Part shown: positions 1 through 11,888 of the stretch, piece by piece | Position numbering within the stretch: the first letter of the stretch is position 1 | Layout of the letters: every line of letters starts with the position of its first letter | From: Holothuria scabra | Taxonomy: Eukaryota; Echinodermata; Holothuroidea; Aspidochirotida; Holothuriidae | Direction: 5' to 3' | Assembly: GCA_037179385.1 (NCBI GenBank) | Contig: CM074180.1 | Span: 27,633,455-27,697,454 of the forward strand | Length of the DNA stretch: 64,000 nucleotides | Program-made: the position numbers and the translations under genes | Notes under the pieces: generated by a model | What the model was told of the DNA's origin: nothing | What the model saw: only the letters and a program-made list of their open reading frames with translations | Databases searched by the model: none

Positions 1-23
1 CGGCTGATTCGAACACAGCTTGG

Positions 24-115
24 ACTCGAGACCATCTGTACTGGACTTGACTTGGACTTGGAACTTCTGGACTCGGATCCGACTCAGGACTCGGGGCAGT
101 TGGACGCGACTCCAT
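24..115. repeat. Degenerate GACTTG/GACTCG short tandem repeat
   Basis: The stretch is made of imperfect repeats of a 6-base word (GACTTG, GACTCG, GACTCA). A related stretch with the complementary word CAAGTC is at 49660-49795, so this is a dispersed low-complexity repeat. From 116 to 407 I see no gene or further structure. Confidence 0.5.
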
Positions 116-407
116 CACTGCAAAATAAAGAATGTTTAGGTTCTGCTATACAAGCCTGGGAATGGAATTTCCGGCTGTCTGAGAAATAACAATTTTATGA
201 ACACTCCGCGCCAACTGCCGATAGCGCTCGGCATACTTTAGTCTTTCGGACAGCATTGAATTGTTCAGGCAAAGAATGTTCGGTCCCACCAAACTTAAAT
301 GGCCCCTAACTCTTATAGCGGCCCATACCCTCTGATGGCGACATACACTAACTTAAAACTAGCTACGTAAGTTTTCAGTGAATAGCTTTGATCACCTGAG
401 ATATAAA

Positions 408-1267
408 CAGGGGTGGCGCCAGCAGCGTAGGGGGGCCGGGGGCCATGCACCCCCCCCACGTCGGAGAAGGTCGTCGATTTCATCGGGGAGGACTTAAAAA
501 ATAAAAAAAATAAAAAAAAAAAAACCTAAAAGGACTGAAGTTACTGGGTGGGTGATTTTGAACATACTTTTTGTTTTGTAATTCTATTTCAAATCTGTCA
601 TAAAATTACAACATATCCCCAATATAAGCTTCAGATTGTTAAAAATGGCAAAATTTTTCAGTTTCGATGAATACTCAGTACAACAAATAACCAAAGCCAC
701 CTGCACTGTTAATCACCCCGAGATTTTACCTAATTTTGCTCTTGAAAGGCATATCACTTAATAAAGAACCTAATTTTATCATTATAACCTTACAAAAAAC
801 GAATTTTCTGCAATATAATAAGCTCAAAATGTTCAAATCTTCTTTCAAAAAAGGGAAAAACTTTTCGGGCAAACTTCTAGTCTCGTCTGGAGACCTAAGT
901 ACGTAGGTCTAGAACGAATAAATGCATGAACGCAACAGAATTTCAACTGTCGCGTATAAAACGTTTTTGATTTTACCCATATGAAGGACAGATTCTTTGA
1001 TAAACACCCCGACGTTTAAATGGTCTTTAAAAAAGCCAAATTTCTTTCAAAAATTTTAATTTTTTTTTTCAAAATATACTCCAGATTTTGAAGTATTTGT
1101 TAAAAAGAAAGTCAGAAATTTCGTCGCGCTTGGCGTGTCCCAAATTTTGCCAATTCACGTCCCACTGGGACCCACTCAAATGCCTTTGTCGGGGTCTTGA
1201 AATGCTGGCCCCACTGTCGGGGAGCTTGCCCCCCCCCCCTGTCGGGGAAATCCTGGCGCCACCCCTG
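408..1267 (-). mobile_element. Non-autonomous hAT element, 860 bp
   Basis: The ends are CAGGGGTGGCGCCAG and CTGGCGCCACCCCTG, exact inverted repeats. The flanks carry an 8-bp target duplication with one mismatch, GATATAAA (400-407) and GACATAAA (1268-1275). Eight-bp duplications and ends starting CAGNG are hallmarks of hAT elements. No transposase is visible inside. The subterminal text (CGGGGAGGACTTAAAAAA and similar) matches the 2.5-kb element at 35681-38170 in reverse orientation, so both belong to one family and this one is shorter. Confidence 0.85.
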
Positions 1268-1275
1268 GACATAAA

Positions 1276-2369
1276 TATATGGTAGAAACCAGTTAGCATT
1301 TTTCGTTATAAAGCAAATATTTTTCTAATATACGCTTTTATTTTCACAAGAGGTAAACGTTTTCGGGCGAAATTTGCAGTTTGTCAGAGCGCCTTAGTAA
1401 AGAAGGACTACAATAAAATGTGTAACGCCAAACGAATTTCAGTCGTCCATATAATTTTCTTGATTTTGCTCATATGATTGGTAGATTCTTCCATAAACAC
1501 TCCAATTTTTAATGAGCCATACTAAAAGTCAAATTAATTTCTCCCAAATACTTCAAACCAACTTCTAAACAAGTCGCTCGGGATTTTCAAATATTTGTTA
1601 CAAGAAAGCAAAAAATTGAGAAGCTATGCGCGCCTCAAATTCTGCCTATCACGTCCCACCGGCAACTCATCGACCGTTTTCGGGGCTTCCAAAACCTATG
1701 ATGATTGGTCTTTTAAGCTACAGGCTTCCCAAATGTGTCGCAATTTTTTAGCTGTTTAATTTTTCGTAACCAGGTAACTATGTTACCCTTATTATGATAC
1801 TTTTCTATTTTCGGTCAAATGCTTGAAAGAATTTGGATATTCGACCTTTTCAAGCATATTGTGTTGTGATAACCTGTGGCGTAAAACTCACGAATAACTG
1901 TACAGCTTTTCGCGCTGCCCGAAGGTGAAGCGAAATTTTGGAATCTTGTCCAATTTCCTTGAAAATTTTAGCCAGCCCATGTGGAGAGGTGGGTCTTTTT
2001 TCCAAGATGTGGACCTTTTTCCAAATACGGAGGCGGCTGGCGCGTGCCGTAAGCATGCAGTTGTTAGGGATTCGGGGCATGCTTCCCCGGAAAAGTTTGA
2101 ATTCTGCAGATTTTTTTTTGAACACAACAGAAGTCCTTTTTCCCCAGGAATTCCACACAGTACACCACTTTTTGAGAAAAAATCATGCATGTAATCTGAA
2201 AAGTTTTATCTTCCTGCAAAAAGTGAACGGAAATTCGTCCTCAATATGTCAAAATAAAAAATATTTCATAGCTGACCCTTCAAATACCAGAACACAGGGC
2301 TGGAAAAATGGACCTCCCTCAAGTTGGGGGTGGGTCGTTCGAACGCTCCGACTCCATGGCTACGGGCCT
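1276..2369. other. Intergenic, no gene recognised
   Basis: AT-rich DNA with short chance reading frames only. Frames overlap on both strands around 1890-2190 and none resembles a known domain. I see no RNA gene. Confidence 0.5.
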
Positions 2370-2514
2370 GGCATTTAGGGATTTTCTGAAAAACCATGCC
2401 ATTTTTTCTTCAGAATTAAAGGACTGTCTGATTTTTTTGCCAAATTCCTGCCCGAATTTAGATTTTGGAGAAATTTGGGGAGAGCTTTATCCCGCCCCGT
2501 CTCGTTCGCCACTG
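2370..2514 (+). repeat. hAT-like repeat 3' end (copy 1)
   Basis: This stretch ends in GTTCGCCACTG, the typical terminus of the CAGTGGCG hAT families in this window. The same sequence recurs at 26076-26212: both share GAAAAACCATGC, then a run of T, then CAAATT-C-TGCCCGAATT. The left end of the element is not identified. Confidence 0.5.
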
Positions 2515-2533
2515 GGTATGTCCACTGCACCCA

Positions 2534-2865
2534 ACAGCTAGGTGAGGTCGTGTAGTGGTAAGGTTGCGACCCTTGACATGGGCGTCCGCAGGTTCCCCCC
2601 CCTTGAAAATCAAAAATTTGAAAAAACGTATAAAAATCAAAGCAAAAACCCGAATAAAACATGTTTTCCAAGTTTCTATGCGAAAAATAGGCTTTAGAAC
2701 TGCCGTTTCCGGCGATCTGGGAGGCATTTGGGGCTGAAATTTTCGCATGCTTTGTGTCAATTCACGGTGACTTGGAGATTTTGCCCCTCCCTAGAAATTT
2801 TGCCCCCCTGACTTTTTTCTGCGGACGCCCATGACCCTTGAGACTGCATTGACCCAACATGGGCT
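2534..2865 (+). repeat. tRNA-derived SINE head split by a MITE
   Basis: Bases 2548-2576 (GTCGTGTAGTGGTAAGG and following) look like a tRNA A-box region. After the inserted element, 2842-2860 reads GACTGCATTGACCCAAC, acceptable as a decayed B box. The MITE at 2577-2833 has split it, duplicating ACCCTTGA. Box identification is by eye and the RNA family cannot be named. Confidence 0.35.
2577..2833 (+). mobile_element. hAT-type MITE, 257 bp, perfect 8-bp TSD
   Basis: Terminal inverted repeats are CATGGGCGTCCGCAG and CTGCGGACGCCCATG. The target duplication ACCCTTGA is perfect (2569-2576 and 2834-2841). A second family member lies at 20411-20713. The element is too short to code for anything and must have been moved by a transposase made elsewhere. 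Confidence 0.88.
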
Positions 2866-2879
2866 TAGTTGTTTCATTG

Positions 2880-3422
2880 TCCAATGACTGGCAAAACCGC
2901 ACGTGCAAAGTGCAAATTCCTTCCAACCAAATTTGATTTAAATATTCTACCCCCCCCCCCCCACACCAAGTATGATTTTGAAACAAATTTGTGCATTCCC
3001 AGGAATTGAAAAAAATCCCTACAGGAGGTAGAAACAGGCCAGATGCTACAGGGGCCATGCTAGTAGCACGCTTTGGCAGGACTGGACATAATCCACACTA
3101 AGGTATCCGATTTCAGCCACTCCAAATCTGCTAGAAAATTACCCATTCAGAAACCCGACGAGTAAAAAGTCAAGAGATTCCAAAAATATGAAGCTTGTTA
3201 CAGTCTACCTGAGTTTTTTCCGACATCCAGAGTGGATCCATCGCAAGTGCATGTATCTGTGTCATGGTAGCGGCTAGGTAGCCCGGATTGAATATTCTAA
3301 TCGGCCAGCAATAATATAATTTTTGCCAGGTCGCCATTGTGTGAGGGGGAGGGGGTTCTTGGGGGATGGGCGATTCAGTGGGAGGGGGGGGGGGTGGAGC
3401 CCCACCCGTAGCTATGCCACTG
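2880..3422 (+). repeat. Dispersed repeat, copy A (empty site)
   Basis: About 540 bp closely matching 35380-35680 joined to 38171-38404. Shared landmarks are GTGCAAAGTGCAAATTCCTT, CAGCCACTCCAAATCTGCTA, GAAACCCGACGAGT and TAGCCCGGATTGAATATT. It ends in GTAGCTATGCCACTG, a hAT-like terminus. In this copy the site holding the 2.5-kb hAT in copy B is empty (TCTACCTGAG near 3207), so it serves as the pre-insertion reference. Confidence 0.75.
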
Positions 3423-4689
3423 TTTTTATATTTTTTTCCGAAAAAATTATTTTTCCCTTGAAGGAAGGTTTTAGGCCTATCTCATTTACATCTTGTGTAA
3501 ATTTATTTTACTTTTTTCTTTTGAATTTCTCTTGAAGAAAAACTTCATTTTCGCCTTCGATATTTCAAATGTTCCTACAATGGTAGGAGAATTTTTTTCC
3601 CGAAAGGAAGAAATTTACATCTTGAACATACATAAATATAGTACAGGACAAGTTGAATAAATATAAATATGGTGGGAGAATTTTTTTTTTCCGAAAGGAA
3701 GAAATTTACTTACATCTTGAACATACATAAATATAGTACAGGACAAGTTGAATAAATATAATATTTACAAGCAAGTACAATATGATTTCTTAATTTCATT
3801 TACCCTGTAAACCAGAAATAGACCTAACGTAATTTCATGCTTTCTCTTTAACATTTCATTTGAAATTATAAATACAGTAAAAAAAGGAAGAAAAAAATTA
3901 ATTATGTGTAATTCAACCAATTGTTTTTTCTAAAGAACTAAAGTAAACAAAAAACCCTTCTAGAATACTATTAAAGCTTAAATATAAGACTCTGATTCCT
4001 TACCTGAACAAATGGTGGGAGAATTTTAAGTTGATCTGAAAATTTACAGCTCACAAAAAAAGCTACCCGAACCCTACGAGGCGGAAGTCGATCTCGGATA
4101 CTTAGGGATCCAAAACATATTTCAAACCTCTACACCAACAGTTCGTTGATGACGTCACGCGGTAAATAATTTAGGCTACTTATACTTACAACATGTTTTA
4201 AACATTAAGGAAAGTTGTAATGTAAACTTAAATATTTGTAACTTTGGAAGTGTCTGGGTTACTCAAGGGCATCTTGGCTTTCATTTTGCAAATATGTACC
4301 TCTTCCCTGAATGGTGGTCGCAAGAATCTAGTATGCCTAAGCCTACTTAGACTGGCTAGACAGAAAATTTGCCCTGCATACGAAGGCCTACGACCATGGC
4401 TACGACCTAAACTCTCCTGGCCACGTACGTGCTGGTCTTTCCACGATTTCTTCTTTATCTAAATTCATTTTCGGTTATTTTATAATACCAACGTTAGTCA
4501 GCCCAGTTGTAGCAAGTTACCGTTTGTAAAACTCACAAGTTATACGCAGTGCTAGGATATGTCGAATGCAGCCTGCTTCGAAAAGCCAACCGTGATCCGA
4601 TCCCGCCTTCGTACATACTGTCACGCCCATCCGTTTGTGATCACGCCTATCTTCGTGACGTAACGCCATTCGTTTGCTCGAGCCGCATT
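3423..4689. other. Intergenic, AT-rich; contains an 89-bp tandem duplication
   Basis: Bases 3581-3669 and 3670-3762 are two tandem copies of one unit (landmarks GAGAATTTTTTT, CGAAAGGAAGAAATTTAC, AGTACAGGACAAGTTGAATA). A short third piece (GGTGGGAGAATTTT) is at 4015-4028. The duplication looks recent, since the units differ at few positions. I see no gene in the rest. Confidence 0.6.
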
Positions 4690-4960
4690 TCCAGTCATAA
4701 CCTATATATATTGCAATTTTATAAACTATAATGGATTACTCGTAAACTAAGACAGTTTACTCATAATATATTTATATAGAGTAGTAATATAATCTATATA
4801 TATTGGATTCATAATATAACACATTTATATCAGTTTCTATATCATAACCTAAATATATTGGACTTTCTATACCATAACCTAAATATACTGGAACTATAAT
4901 CAATATATTTTGAGTTTATAACATAACATAAATATATTTATGTTATAAAATATTGGCCGA
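4690..4960 (+). repeat. Degenerate AT-rich tandem repeat
   Basis: Repeated variants of ATAACCTAAATATATTGGA spaced about 25-30 bp. Units are diverged and broken, which suggests an old minisatellite. From 4961 to 5896 I see no supported gene. A 103-codon open frame starts at 5485 but shows no domain and runs toward the microsatellite. Confidence 0.55.
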
Positions 4961-5896
4961 TACGGCACCTCATAAATGGTGTTATGTAGTATGATGCACT
5001 CTCCATGACCTTTAGCAGACGCCATCTTGTTGTTTACGAGCAACTCGCCCTTCCTTTTGTTGTAGATTCCCAGGGCCCTTCCTGTTTCCCGTCACGTGTT
5101 ACCGGTGGACGTGACATATCACATTGCCGTAGTTCCACGTGCACGCTGTAACCCATATTTTCAAGGTGTGGCCAATTTCACTCACTTGCAGCCTCCTCAT
5201 TGATTGATATGATTTCATCATATTTATTAATATTCATTTTAGGTGTGCGTCACAACTTTTTTCCAATCGTGTTACAGCTTTTAGTTCTGTCATCTCGCAT
5301 GGTCCTCGTGGCTCGAACGCACTAGGAAACCCCGCAGCCCGCAGCTAGTCAGTTGTGCTGCAGACCTCTAAGACGATGCACTAACTCACCTGTAAATAGT
5401 AATTGTCACCTTTTTGCCGGCTTCTGATTAAAGATAATTTTTGAAGGAAGAAGAAATGGAATCAATAATAATCAAGAAGAATTAATGAACTTTATGAGTC
5501 CTGTGAACTTTTTTTCTTGTGCGGAGCTAAACAACTTCAACGCCTATCAGCTAGATCCCCTACCTAAGCCTTCGTTATACGATTGGCCCATTATCCAACA
5601 ATGGCGTTCTTTTAAAGGAAGTTGTCGAACTTTTATTTTTTTTCAAATGGAATCACTTTGCACCTTGACAGCGTCTAAGATAGCCCGCGGGGCGGAAGAA
5701 ATTTTTCCGTCTAGCTCATCGCTACGAAAAAATCAACTGAGGGGAGGCAGCCTAAGGGGGCGGCTGACACAGAGGCGCTACGCACACTACGTCTGAGAGA
5801 GCTGAGCCATTAAGTTGGAAGTTGGTTCCCTCATATTACCAAGATAATGTATATAACAAAGATGCCCAACACTTGCAACCCCCCTCTGAACTAGGG

Positions 5897-5987
<91 letters not shown>

Positions 5988-6085
5988 CCTAACTAACTAA
6001 ATAACTAACTAACTAACTAAATAAATAAATAAATAACTTACTAACTAACTAAATAACTAACTAAATAAATAAATAACTAACAAAG
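5897..6085 (+). repeat. (CTAA)n microsatellite
   Basis: Uninterrupted CTAA units run from 5897 to about 5980, then decay into CTAA/ATAA mixtures up to about 6085. The interruptions sit only at the right side, so the array seems to grow from the left. Confidence 0.95.
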
Positions 6086-6788
6086 AACTAACGTACTAAC
6101 CAACAACTACCACCACGCTGTAAACACGTTTGATTTCTAAGCATTTTTAGCTATTAAAGACTAAATGTTTAGCTATTAAATGTATTTGAAAGCGAAATAT
6201 GTAAGAATTAGACATGTATATTTAGCATCTAAACTTGTTTACAGTGGGGCAGAACTTGTGTTTAGAAGACTGTTTAATTTCTCGACACCTCTTTTTGTGT
6301 GAGGTTTGTATCCTGCACTCTTGTCCCTAAAGTGTTCCCGCAAACTTTGCCTACATTTCCATGCCGTATTATCAGAGCATCACAATTATCTTCGTCCATC
6401 TACACTGCCCTCAAAAACAAAACCCTTGAGATGATGAAGTGCATTTATGCGATATATTGTTTCAGTCATTTAATAACTTCTCAATGGAATGAAACATGAT
6501 CCCTTCAGAGCACAGTTAAATTGAATGCACAGTTGGTTTCCTTTTAGTCGGCAGATATATAAAATAGAACTGTTCAAATTGATTTTTCACGGTGTTATTG
6601 TTTTCACAAAAAAAGTTTAACACATTTTAAGTGACCCAAGGTAAAATCGATTCATGGGCTAGCTGCACTAAACTGGTCGTAATATTGATTTCCGTGTCCA
6701 CTATACTGCCTACAGATTTTTCCTCAGGCTGCTCCCTCTGCCTCATGCATTTCGTATTCTTTTAAAGGGATACGTTTTCTTGAGTATA

Positions 6789-7033
6789 TAGATGAATCCC
6801 AAAAGTCAAGGAATGGTCTTATTTAGTCGGGCAATCTGGGATCTATCAGATTTTACCTTTCAAATTCTTTGCTTACCTATATCATGGATGATTGTACACT
6901 AAAATATCTCTGGATTTCCTCAATGCGACTGAATACAGGGGTTTAAAATTGCATATAGACATTAAATTGAAGACGATTTAAGTCTGATTGACCCCACTAA
7001 TTGCCGCCTTCTCTAGCTTTCCGGATTCGTCTA
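6789..7033 (-). mobile_element. TA-site MITE, copy 1, 245 bp
   Basis: The ends are TAGATGAATCC and CGGATTCGTCTA, inverted repeats starting and ending with TA. The interior aligns along its whole length with the reverse complement of 22756-23009 (landmarks GACCCCACTAATTG, ATGATTGTACACT). A TA dinucleotide at both ends is what Tc1/mariner-type and related MITEs leave. Confidence 0.75.
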
Positions 7034-7156
7034 TTGGCACAATACTTCTAAAAACAATGTTTTCAAATTGCAAAGTATTAGACCGATTAGGTAATGCCAT
7101 CTTGCTTGGTGTGTCAGAGAACATTTTGTATGAATGGGTTGGAGAATATCTGTCCT

Positions 7157-7995
7157 GGAAACTTAAAGGCCCAGTTCTCTCACCCCAAACAGTACCAATT
7201 CTCCTAACCTTCGTACTGAAGCCCCTCCCACAATTGTCTGAAATTCATCTTCATCCAGATACAATATCAGTTTATTGCTTCAAGGTGAGTATACAAAACT
7301 CAATTTATATAATCAAACACTTGCAGTACCGTTCATGCTGTGTAATATAGGCTTTGGCACTCTGCATTGTTTGAATTAGCTGTCAATCAAAGAGCTTAGC
7401 CAATTAAGAATTTCGGTACCCTCGTACCAAAATTGTAGTTTGGGGTGAGAGGTTTGGCCTTTTAATGTGTGAGGTTGGAAAGAAATCATAGCCTGATTTA
7501 GTCCTGAAAATTAAATTCTAGAGGTCATGAATTCAAAAGTGTGTCTAGCAACATAATTCCGGAGGACAACAATCCGGATATTCGAATAGCATTTTTGGGT
7601 ATATATGTATATCTTCACCACAACTAGTCGGTTCAATATTTTTGTCCGTTATTTTTTCTTCAGATGAACCACCCCTGACTGATATATATACATGTATTTC
7701 TTAAAGAGCTAATCCTTTCACCCCTCTAACAGATTTTGTAGTGGTTCACAAGAGTTCTCCATTGACACAGCTTCGTGACTTACAGCTAGCTCAAATGCAG
7801 AGCACCAAAGCTCATATTACACAGCATTTACTGTACTGAAATTGCTTTGATTATACGTTGGGCTCTTATATATTCACCGAGAAGCAATAAACTGAGATTG
7901 TGCCTGGATGAAGATGAAATTTAGACAGTTGTAGGAGGCGGTTAAATAAGTAGGGTAGGAAAATTGGATTAGAGGATCGGGCTTTTAAATCTTAA
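7157..7995. repeat. Long imperfect inverted repeat (foldback)
   Basis: The left arm (about 7157-7447) matches the reverse complement of the right arm (about 7721-7995). Landmarks: TTCATCTTCATCCAG at left against CTGGATGAAGATGAA at right, TCAGTTTATTGCTTC against GAAGCAATAAACTGA, and CATGCTGTGTAATAT against ATATTACACAGCATT. The arms are about 275 bp and the spacer about 275 bp. No coding sequence is recognised. Confidence 0.75.
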
Positions 7996-9440
7996 TTTTC
8001 ATCCTCGTAAGGGAGATGATGGTAACGTCCAAATTTCTAACTCTTTAACCTGTACGTGGTTCATACCGTTTATAATATGGAAGTTTTAGTAATCTGTTTA
8101 CGAGATGTTTTTGGGTATCAATTTTTATTTTATACATTTTGCTGTATCTTCTTGCCATCCTTGGAATGTAAATATGTTAAATCCAATGTACTTGACAATA
8201 AATAGTCTACACATTAAAAATATCACTTTAACTTTTTTTACACAGAGTAAAGAGTTCGTACACAACATGTGAATGAATTTGCAGATAATTCTCTCAAGAA
8301 CCAGCATCCACGTCTAGTCGTCTTCATATCGTTGGCAAAATATGAAGTTTTTTGTCTGTGTCGATGGGCAGTGTGGGCGTTTATATTTCATTTTATACAG
8401 TATCTATCTGCATCACATGGTTTGATACATAGCTTAAATTTCTACATTGCAAAACAAGATCTAATGTGAATGAATTGCATCTAGTAATAAAAGCTTTTCG
8501 GATAACTAGCCTACTTTTAATTTATAGATTTATGTAGGACATGAATCAATATATATGTCTCTAGATGCTGTCGAGGGTTGTAGGAGTAACATAGAGAGCC
8601 AGGAAAACTTCATCTTAAACGTATTTCGATATCACGCTTGTCAAGGCTTCAAATTCACCAAAAGAGCGAAATGAAATAATGCTTAGCGTGCCACAAAAGA
8701 CATGAATATTAACCTCGGAATTGAAACCCATCTTAGTGTATCATTTTATACGGTGTAATACGAAGGCTTCCAGACTTGTTGATTGACGAAGAAACCATGG
8801 AAACTGAATAGTGTAACAAACATGAGGGTACGTGTTTCATAAACCTCATTGCTGTTTCATTAAAGTCACATCGCTTAACATATCACCATTTTGATACTGT
8901 GAAAAAGTTTCAATGGCCACGTTCAACAGCACCGTAACCCATCACAGGGGTGGATCCAGGACATGAATTTTCCGAGAGTCGTGCTGGTTGGGGTTGAAAA
9001 TAATGAATTCAGAAAACAATATAGAACAAGTCCATGATCGATACACAGAGGTGCATTTAATTACTGCTAGTTGAATTGTGAGAATAATTTCCCTGTTTTG
9101 AGTCCGCCCTCAGTTCGTGAAAAATTTGGTCGTAGAAGTCTTGGGGTGCACTTTCACCGTGCACGGCTCTCGCTGAATTCGCCACAGCATCACCTGCTGG
9201 ACTACGTTGCATTAAAATTCATATTCAGATGTTACCCGTTTCTTTGTAAGATAATCTATGTGGAACTCTTTTGCACTGCAGAGGAGCAGTAACGTATCTG
9301 CCAGGGGGCAGGGGCAAAGTACCGGGAAATCAGCTCAGTCCACCAGGTTGAAAAGGGGAAAATATAAGAGAGAAGGAAGGGAGAAACAGAAAGAAAGGGA
9401 AAAGAAAATGAAAGGAAAGAGGTTATTTAGCTTCAGACAG
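7996..9440. other. Intergenic, one solitary hAT end
   Basis: At 8945 there is CAGGGGTGGATCCAGGA, a typical hAT left end, but no partner end was found downstream. The rest shows no gene. A purine-rich stretch (9350-9420) lies just before the next element. Confidence 0.45.
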
Positions 9441-9613
9441 CAGTGGCGTAGCCACAAGGGGGGGGGGGTGTGGTTGGGGTTAGAACCCACCCATGACCCA
9501 ACCTTGCAATGCAAAAAACACCTAAAGTAGCGGTTTTTTCTCCCATCCTTAAATTTTTCCCTCATATCGTGTCCCAAATCCTCCCCCATGACCCAATCTT
9601 GGCTACGCGCCTG
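9441..9613 (+). mobile_element. hAT MITE, 173 bp, perfect 8-bp TSD
   Basis: The left end is CAGTGGCGTAGCCA and the right end TTGGCTACGCGCCTG. The target duplication TCAGACAG is perfect (9433-9440 and 9614-9621). It carries an internal run of G and no coding capacity. It has the CAGTGGCGTAGC terminus also seen at the right ends of the repeats at 3422 and 38404. Confidence 0.88.
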
Positions 9614-9621
9614 TCAGACAG

Positions 9622-11888
9622 ACTTCCGCAAATTCTTTTTTCGTTACTTGTGTTACTTATTTTGCTATTTTAAATACATCTTGTTGGAGATTTTCCTAAG
9701 ATACTTGCCCGGCGTGGCTATACGACATCGAGCAGTGTACTTGCGCGCGAGTAACTTCTTACTTGTGCCAGACTGTGGGACGTGGAATTTTTCGAAGCCT
9801 ACTTCAGATAAGAGAGAACCAGGAAGTTCTGAACCTTTTCTAAAACCCGTGGAAGTTTCAAGTGAAATTCCATATGAATGTCCTGTCAGGGTTAGACAGA
9901 GAAAAGTTAGTGAGAGTTGTTTTTAGCAACATTTTTGTTTTTAGCAACATTTTTGATATTGGTCTATACACAGAATCAGCAGTTATAGTTGCCCACTTTT
10001 CGAAGCGAAAGGTACTTAGCTAATCTTTGCATGACTTGAATTTTGGGAAAGGTTCTGGAAAAAAGTAGGGCAGCCAATTTTTAGTCTTAAAAACAACGCA
10101 TTGTCGTGAAAGTTAACTGTTCATAAAAAATCAAAACGATTACAAAATCGCGTCTCATACGGGCAGCTTACAAAGCAATTATTTTTCAGCCTCACTTAAT
10201 AGTCTTGGTTAATACTTTACCCGGAATGGTAGGAGATTCGGGCGAAACTTGCAAGAATATTCGGAAATGATTTCCACCGTCAGATTAAACGGGAAGACGG
10301 AAGTTTACAGGTGTATATATGTGCTACAAGTTTTGCCCGAAAATGTGGTAGTGGTACATTTTATGTTGTAATTTTATGATCAATTCGAAGGCTTATTTGC
10401 TCATTTTTTTTTTTTTACAGAAGTGAGCACTGAGAACGGGGGGAGGGAAGTTTTCACCGGGAAAAATGGTTATTTGCCCCCCCCCCCCTCCGAGCCACCT
10501 GGACTGACCCACACAAAATGTATTATTACGAATCCCGAAGACTGTGTTTTATGCATTCCAAGCCTCGGTTGATTACACGAGTGGGGACCCTTCCTATGTC
10601 ACGACATAGATACCTACCAAGGGGAAGGGACTACTTTGAGCGATGGGTGAATTTACTTAGGTTGTTTAAATGCAAAAGTGAGATTTCTTTAAAAGAAAAT
10701 TTTAGTACTGTTCGACACATGGAATGCAAACCACGCATAACGAATGCGAGCGAAATTTTACATTGGTAGTTATAATGACAAAATCGCATCCAGACTCTTA
10801 ATTTAGAGAGTTTATACCTTTCATAGTCTTGAAAGCGTTCTAGCATTTAGAGAATTGTTTATTTACGATCGTGCTATTAGAGATGGAAGATAAAATATAA
10901 ATCCAAAGACATAGGAAAAGTCGAACTCATTTGTAAAATCAATAAAATTCCTTAATTTAGTCACATTACTTTACAATTTTGATTCAAGATATCTTCTTCA
11001 AACCATATGCAACCATCCTTGAAGAGCATATGTTGAAATGTATATCGAAAAAGCATTCTACAGTAGTCTACAAAACAATGTTAACATGACTATAATTTCA
11101 ACCTCTATTCGCACCTGACTTAGGCCTATACTGTACAGCTGGAGTTAGGAACATATATGGAAATACTTGTTAGGACAGAACTAAACACTCCCGACATGAC
11201 GTGCAAACAAATAGATCACCCCTAGATATAATTTTATGGAGCCAAAAATAATCCCCCGCCTTTTGAAGCAGAATTAATGATAATCCATTTATATGCTGTG
11301 GTACTTTAAAGCCGTATGTTGTTAGCAGAATCCTTTTGAATAATTGCATCAAATACATAGGCCTATGTCCTTGACCATGCAGGGTCCGAATAAAAATAAT
11401 GTTTAATAGCAAACGTGCCAGACGAGAGCATTGTGGTAAGATTTGCAAGCAAGAAAAGAGGTACTGATAATTTCGGGTAAAATTATTACAGTTTCAAATC
11501 AAAACAAAATTGCATTAAACGGATAGGTCTATGTCCTCGTCCAAGGTCCAAATAAATACTATTACAATACTACAACCGCGTCAGTCTATGGCATAGTGAT
11601 AATTTCCCCAAACAAGAAAGGTGGCTCCACCGAATATGGCAATAATTTTGTTACAATTATTACGGTTCAAAGTCGCAATAAAATTTACTTTTTTGAAATA
11701 GAATTGAAAATCCTACTGGCTGTTCATATTACAATCATCGGGTTTGGATGAACACTAACACGTCGAACCCAATAAATAATGATATCACAATGTGTGAACA
11801 ACGCCTGGTTGAGTAAATCGAACCCAATTAAGTTCAACGTACGATATTCAACTTGGCTTTTCTCTATAATCGATTTTAATTCAAGGAG
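9622..11888. other. Intergenic, no gene recognised
   Basis: AT-rich sequence with a small tandem duplication (TTTTTAGCAACATTTTTG, twice, near 9920-9955) and a C run at 10480. The open frames are short and show no domain. Confidence 0.5.

Noticed and set aside
4974..5440. Solo LTR starting TGTTATGTAG with an ATTAAA near its end
   Set aside because: No matching CA end, no target duplication and no second copy in the window.
5485..5796. 103-codon frame beginning with ATG
   Set aside because: No domain, no splice context, ends next to a microsatellite; composition fits chance.
5897..6085. CRISPR-like or telomeric array
   Set aside because: Simple CTAA microsatellite without spacers and not the TTAGGG telomere unit.
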